A DNA stretch of 64,000 nucleotides from Cantharellus purpuraceus (taxonomy: Eukaryota; Basidiomycota; Agaricomycetes; Cantharellales; Hydnaceae): positions 2,170,001 to 2,234,000 of the forward strand of contig JALBUN010000048.1 of NCBI GenBank assembly GCA_025174535.1, read 5' to 3'. This document shows, piece after piece, positions 58,971 through 64,000 of the stretch; position 1 is the first letter of the stretch, and every line of letters starts with the position of its first letter. The translations under genes and the position numbers were made by a program. The notes below the pieces were generated by a model. The model did not search any database. It was not told the DNA's origin and saw only the letters and a list, made by a program, of their open reading frames with translations.

Positions 58971-60997
58971 ATGTCGTTCCAAGCAGTAATTGGACAGGAG
59001 AAACTCAAGTGTAAGCCCTATTCTTTATCTTTAAAACTATAGGCTTTCAGGCTGATAGTGGCACAGCCTTCACCAAGTCATTGACGTGCCTTTCACGGTA
59101 TGGCGACGACATTGTCATTCATGCAATGCCAGATGCACTGTTTCTTAATGCGACAAATTCTTCAAAATCTGCCTTTTGCCGTGTCAAGCTCACGAAAGAA
59201 TTTTTTATTAAATATAAAGTATCCGTTTCTGTACCACCTGAATTGACATCACAGGCTCCGTCCAACTTGGAAGAGCACCATGCAATCACTGGACAATTAT
59301 TTGTCAAGGTATTACTAAGTTATCCATTGTATATAGTCCCATTGACAATGATCCAAATTCAAGGCATTACTATCGATACTAAAACACAGAACGGTTGACA
59401 AAACTGTGGATCGGTGCGAATTGTCCATTTCGGAGAGAGGCCAGGACACAGATCAGCCCCTTGATTCCGAGACAGATGAAGATAGTTTGGAGAGCAAATT
59501 GATTGTTCGCCTACATTGCAAACATGGTACGTCATTCGTTCCAACATGTCCGTTGTCTCCATTGCGGTACAAAGCCACATTGGGGATGTCATAGAGTGTC
59601 TCGAGCCCTTTATGTCGATATAAATGTTCCGGTGGTCCTTTTTCTGTTCTTCTGCTTTGTGGTTTTCCGACATGGCTGATTTTCTTCAATCACTGGAATA
59701 AATTCAATCACAGGCGTCGTCAAAACTCACCGTCTCCTGTTATCGTCGACTGATATTCACGTACCTCAACTCACACCTTCCACTCATTCCCATGTGACTA
59801 TCGGTCCACGTACTCTCAAAGACATTCTCGATCACTTTCCCCACGCAAAGGGGGCCAAGAGTGATCCTGAACTTGTTTGGTTATTTGATGTCGATGACGT
59901 CAAGATTAAAAGCATGCAGTTTGGTGGGGATGTCCGAGGTATTTCTCTCCTCTCGTAATTGTAACTTTTTGATTCGAACAAAGCTATTTCTTATTTGTAG
60001 GAAAGTCGTTGATTTCTACAGAAATACAAATGAGTGCAGACGAATTTGACTCATACGAGATCGATGACCCGCCTGTCAGCCTGGCATTTCACTTGCGGGA
60101 ATTCAACGTACGTGTATTCCGAGTCTTAAGCCAGCTATTCTTCCCGTCTCATAGAAGGTCACTTTCCATCAGGCAACAATAGCACTCGCGGAAGGCTTGT
60201 CTGTAGCACTTGACATGCAATTTACGAAGCCTACGTCACCCATATACATCGATTTCAACACGGACTCTTTTGACTCGGAGTTTCTCTTTGTAATCTCTAC
60301 GACTCAGAGTGTGTACGACTCGTCCTCGCCATCTAAGAGACCCAGAGCTCTCAACCTTCTCAAACGAGAGCGCAAAGACGACGAGGACGATGCAGATGAA
60401 AACCTGAGAGATGGTCAGAGTACGTCAAGGACGAAGAAGAAGAGGCTGGCGGCAGCGGAGGTCCCACGGAATACTAGCGACCCCAACAGCCAACCTGAGC
60501 GTCCAGCCTCGCGGCGGGGTGGTTCGAACGACCCCGCTCCTTCCCCATCTCGCGCACCAGAAGCACCAGAAGAATCGAATGACCCCGTGCCGCTATTTAT
60601 GCCAGGCGCTTCACAACTATCCAATGCTGATCTTGGTGTACTCCGTTCATGTGGGTTGGGAATTGACCATATGGATTACGACGAATTCGAGGCGATGATG
60701 GCGGCTGACGGCGAGGAGGTGGGAATGAGCACTGTGGTAGGGAATGTAATGGGTGACAAGGAGGCTCTCCGAAGTAAAGAAGACGAGGGGCAGGAGATGT
60801 CAAGGAATGATGACGAGGCTGCCCGGAGCCCAAACGCGGAGGACTCAGGAATGGACGATGACGATATAATATGGCCACCGAGCCAAGTGCCTGCCAGTGA
60901 AAATGGGAAGGTAATACGTCATCAGTCCCGCCACTTGTACACATTACTTACACGGTGGATATCTGTTCAGGTATTTCGGCCTTTGTTTGACGACTAG
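58971..60997 (+). CDS. RAD9: Checkpoint clamp subunit Rad9
   Basis: Rad9 is part of the 9-1-1 (Rad9-Hus1-Rad1) PCNA-like ring loaded at damaged DNA to activate the ATR-type kinase. The first exon MSFQAVIGQEKLK joins after a 51-nt intron to SFTKSLTCLSRYGDDIVIHA, LFLNATNSSKSAFCRVKL and, after another intron, ALLSILKHRTVDKTVDRCEL. Later exons give LIVRLHCKHG-VVKTHRLLL, VTIGPRTLKDILDHFP, SEFLFVISTTQ preceded by SPIYIDFNTD, matching the two PCNA-like subdomains. The C-terminal tail (about 60,310-60,990) is disordered with basic nuclear-signal-like patches (SKRPRALNLLKRERK, RTKKKRLAAAE) and acidic stretches, and ends VFRPLFDD after a last 63-nt intron. That tail is normally phosphorylated to recruit TopBP1-type partners. 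The MCB palindrome lies just upstream. Confidence 0.9.
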
Positions 60998-61597
60998 CCG
61001 GTTTGTAGCGTGTTATCATAAACTCATTGTATCTCTACGCAGCGAATTTAGTAACGCAGAGGCGGAAGAGAGTAGGTTGAGGTGGGAAGTCATAGCCTTC
61101 TGACAAGCAACCTCAGGTGTCCAGAAATACAGGGTGGTCGTTCTGCATAACCAGGACCCATTAGGTTATTGTAACATGTGGGGCAACAAATCTTTAATCC
61201 ATGCGGCAAGTGAATATTAGGATGATGTACTCTGGTGCCTATTCATGAAGAGGTCAATGCTCAAACTCAAGGCCTGGCACGTGAATGTGCGAGTTTTATG
61301 GTTTGCGCGGTCATGCTGCAAGCTTCATAGACCCGAGACGATCGGATACCCACTACCCAGATTTTAATTGGAACGCACTATAGTACTAGCCGGCGTGAAT
61401 CTGCATCTAGAGTTTGAAGAATCCGTTTTCATTGTTAGAAATATCCATGGTTAGTGATACCACTGGATTATTGATTGTTTGTCAGCCTATGGAAATCATT
61501 GATTGTATCATCGCTGAAAGGAATGGCAGATGGTGCGGGGGTGTCGTGGGTTACTGGTCATGGTACATAGAGGTTATGGGCCATGGCCGACTGTGCC
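60998..61597. other. Intergenic RAD9 / tRNA-Pro
   Basis: 600 bp with the RAD9 3' end and the 5' flank of the tRNA gene; no other gene seen. Confidence 0.45.
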
Positions 61598-61692
61598 GGC
61601 TTGATGGTCTAGTAGCATGATTCTCCCTTCGGGTTTTCCCGGATTATCGTCCACCATGGGAGAGGTCCCGGGTTCAATTCCCGGTCAGGCCC
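61598..61692 (+). tRNA. tRNA-Pro (CGG) with intron
   Basis: The acceptor stem pairs GGCTTGA (61,598-61,604) with TCAGGCC (61,685-61,691) including one G-T pair, and the discriminator is C (61,692), usual for eukaryotic tRNA-Pro. Box A (TGGTCTAGTAGC) and box B (GGTTCAATTCC) are present. The anticodon stem is CTCCC/GGGAG and the loop TTCGGG-T gives anticodon CGG (61,630-61,632). A 23-nt intron (about 61,634-61,656) sits after position 37, the canonical site. A run of five T follows at 61,693-61,697, a Pol III terminator. It reads CCG codons. Confidence 0.93.
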
Positions 61693-61697
61693 TTTTT
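61693..61697 (+). terminator. Pol III T-run after tRNA-Pro
   Basis: TTTTT immediately follows the discriminator base of the tRNA-Pro gene, as expected for RNA polymerase III termination. Confidence 0.75.
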
Positions 61698-63182
61698 CTC
61701 CACCGTTCCTATATGCCTCTAATTTGTGACAGTAACATGGATCCCGTGGTGTGACTTATATGTATCCGCAGTCAATTCCGCGTGGTTTGAAAGAATCTTT
61801 GAGACAGCAACGTCTTTGAGAAAACATATCATAATTTTGCCATGCATCAGTAACAACCTTTAAATAGAGCCATTTCAGTCGGCTTCAATCTCATTTATCA
61901 TTTTGTAGCACAACCGCACTATTCTCCCAAGTTGGGCGACATCAAAAGCTTGAATGACACAGCATATCATATCGTCTGATTGCCTATATTGATGGGAAAC
62001 TTGAAGCGCCATGGTAGCAGCACATGCTCTCGTAGTAATTATTTTGATCACATGTTTCTGGAGGGTGTGCCTAAGTGTCTACTACCTGATGTGCACGCAT
62101 AGCTCCGAATCGGACGACACTCGACGTGTGATGTAGTGTATTATTACTCTCAACGTTTGTAGAACACAGTGTAGTGTAAGGTAAGAATGTCGGGCGACTC
62201 ATAAGCCCATCTTCAAGTTCTGAAGACACGCACTTCAATCGCCAGGCCGAGTTTACTCGAACATGACATTGGTATTGGCCTTCACCAGAACCGCTATCAG
62301 GGTGGATAGAAAACTTCCTGTGCGGGCAGAGACGGGCCAGAAATAGAAGGAAACAACGCGTGCAAGAGAATCGGGATCACACATATAGATGGCGTGCTAA
62401 GCATCAAAGGTGTCGGTACATGGTAACTTGGAAACGGAGGGATTGTTAGTAACTCGAAGCTGCTGGGGAGCCATGACTCACGTACAGACACCAATAATAA
62501 TGTGGTCATAACGTCAGGCAGCTGGGTCCACATAGCTAGAGAAGATAGTTTCACATGGTCAAGGATTCAAGCGAATAATACTTATGTAAATTGAGGTTAG
62601 CCCTGGCAGGCAATCATGAAGGTTTGAAAACAAAACTGTACATATGGCGTTACATGCAGCGAATTTTATAGCAGCGGCCGGGTTCCCGTAAAATGGCGCA
62701 CCACGACTACCGATGCAACACCGGAACAGAGGATTCTATTCATGATTATACTAGCATATACCTACGATACCATGAATGCCATCTTATGCACACAGCAAGG
62801 TTTGTGAAAAAAAAATAACATCAGGCGACGAATGCTCTACACATAATCGTAGCATCTCAACGATAAACAAAACAAACGTAATCAGACAACAGCGAAGGGT
62901 ATATTCAACGATATTGCCAATCAGCAATACTGAAGGGAGCATGCAAGTTGGCTGAGCCTATTCGAGTCGGAGCGGTTGATATGGGCTGTCATTGTCGAAA
63001 GTTACAAATCAGTGGTGTGCACTGGAATTAGAGTAGCGCACAGATGGGTGGGCAGTTCTTTGTGCCATAATTTGCTATAGAGGGAAGTGTCAGGTCAATA
63101 GTGGAATAGTTTGTAAGAACTGACTAAAATCATTTGTTGTTCCGATGCAATCTCTGAAACGAATATCGGATACAGGTCACAT
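61698..63182. other. Intergenic right of the tRNA
   Basis: 1.5 kb without a supportable gene. A hydrophobic open stretch on the minus strand (62,297-62,554) starts with a non-ATG codon and fits no family. The rest is AT-rich. Confidence 0.45.
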
Positions 63183-63903
63183 CTAGGAAAGATCATTGAA
63201 CTCACCATGCTGTTCGGTTGGCTCCTCGGTTTGTTTCATGAGCTCCAGAAACTTTCTATTCATGAAGTCAGGCATATTTGCACGTATCTGCACGCCCGGG
63301 ACACCTTGCTTCGAAAACTTGAGAAAGTAGTGGTCTTCGTTGTGCACGCTAAGTGTGCTTCCGTGCTCCAGTGTCCACCCTGGTGCATTGAATTCTTCAA
63401 ATGCCGCTCTTAGTTTGGCGCACTTGCCTTGGAGCTTGGCAATGAACCCAGAATCAAATACTATCACTAGGGTTCCGCGTATGCCAAATAGAAGGCACTT
63501 GAGGGATGTATCAAACTCCCGGGCGCCGACTTCCTCGCGCGTAGCAAGAATCATAGTTTCATAGATAGGCTGAAGATCAGTCGACCATCCATGGCCAACA
63601 GTATGTTTGGCGAAATAACCACCGCGCTCGGCAGCGAAAGATATATAGTCGGATCTAGGTGCTGAGGGCGTGCCAACGAGATGGGCATGAACTTTGGGAG
63701 GAAGATTGCTCGAAAAGTAGGCTGGAAATGATCACGATGGGAAACCAAATACGGCTCAAACACGGTGTAACTTACTGTTGTCGTTTACGAAATTGCGTGC
63801 GATCCAATATTGACAGGTTGGATCCATACTGTATACATGCCATGAGTACTCACACAGTCGACCAACCCCTCCAGTGGCGTCACCTGATCCAAGAAGTAGC
63901 CAT
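63183..63903 (-). CDS. Unrecognised protein, possibly complete
   Basis: Minus-strand exons from the ATG at 63,901-63,903 join as MATSWI-SMDPTCQYWIARN, then FVNDN-TYFSSNLPPKVHAH after a 54-nt intron, then LVGTPSAPRSDYISFAAERG, HTVGHGWSTDLQPIYETM, LLFGIRGTLVIVFDSGF, GWTLEHGSTLSVHNEDHYFL and VQIRANMPDFMNRKFLEL, to the stop at 63,183. Both introns have GT..AG ends and keep frame, which supports a real gene of about 210 residues. It has no signal peptide or clear membrane segment. I know no family; upstream exons beyond the window are possible. Confidence 0.62.
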
Positions 63904-64000
63904 GGGAGCTAGCTCTCCTGTTTTCACCTTGTCTGTAAATGACAATGGCACGTTTTGAGCAGCGAAGCGCCTGCCATAGGACAGGAAAAATACGTCGGGA

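Noticed and set aside
60515..60535. tRNA box-B-like GGTTCGAACGACC
   Set aside because: It lies in the RAD9 coding exon and no cloverleaf can be drawn.
62297..62554. Hydrophobic 85-codon minus-strand frame resembling a secreted or membrane peptide
   Set aside because: The first codon is not ATG and the internal ATG is followed by a strong GT donor-like sequence without a convincing next exon.

Overview
The window is nuclear DNA of a filamentous fungus, most likely an agaricomycete basidiomycete. Nearly every gene is cut by many short introns of about 45-60 nt with GT..AG ends. The gene set is fungal: ROM2-type RhoGEF, UFD4, Ppo dioxygenase, DUF1764, BTB proteins with a Cys-x2-Cys tail, and a Polycomb E(z) protein. 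Exon structures were assembled by eye, so gene ends are firmer than internal splice sites.

Region 1 (about 1-22.6 kb) is a dense housekeeping block. On the minus strand lie a possible 5' gene fragment at the window edge, a Rho1 GEF (ROM2 type), a carnitine acetyltransferase with an alternative start and a PTS1 tail, the exocytic SM protein Sec1, and the splicing factor Prp17/Cdc40. Then come ribosomal protein S4 (plus strand) and a large HECT ubiquitin ligase of the UFD4/TRIP12 family (minus).

Region 2 (about 24.2-55 kb) is more accessory. It starts with a fatty-acid dioxygenase/P450 fusion (Ppo/linoleate diol synthase family) whose P450 half has lost its heme-thiolate cysteine. Two closely related M20 amidohydrolase genes lie in inverted orientation (30.9-33.0 and 52.0-54.2 kb). 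Beside the first lie two degraded gene pieces on the same strand: a SAM methyltransferase remnant (EEF1A-lysine/METTL13 type) and a truncated, internally deleted copy of splicing factor U2AF65 that still keeps an intron. Between the M20 copies are a Pro-rich orphan protein, two tandem BTB/POZ genes, a DUF1764 gene, weak small ORFs, a probable F-box-like gene and the PIF1 helicase.

Region 3 (about 55.6-64 kb, plus strand except the last gene) is chromatin and genome maintenance: an E(z)/KMT6 H3K27 methyltransferase, then checkpoint clamp subunit RAD9, with ACGCGT (MCB) elements upstream of both. An intron-containing tRNA-Pro(CGG) and an unrecognised conserved-looking gene at the right edge close the window.

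No CRISPR array, rRNA, intact transposon or secondary-metabolite cluster was seen. The most unusual content is the 30.9-35.3 kb patch of duplicated and decaying genes, and the cysteine-less Ppo.
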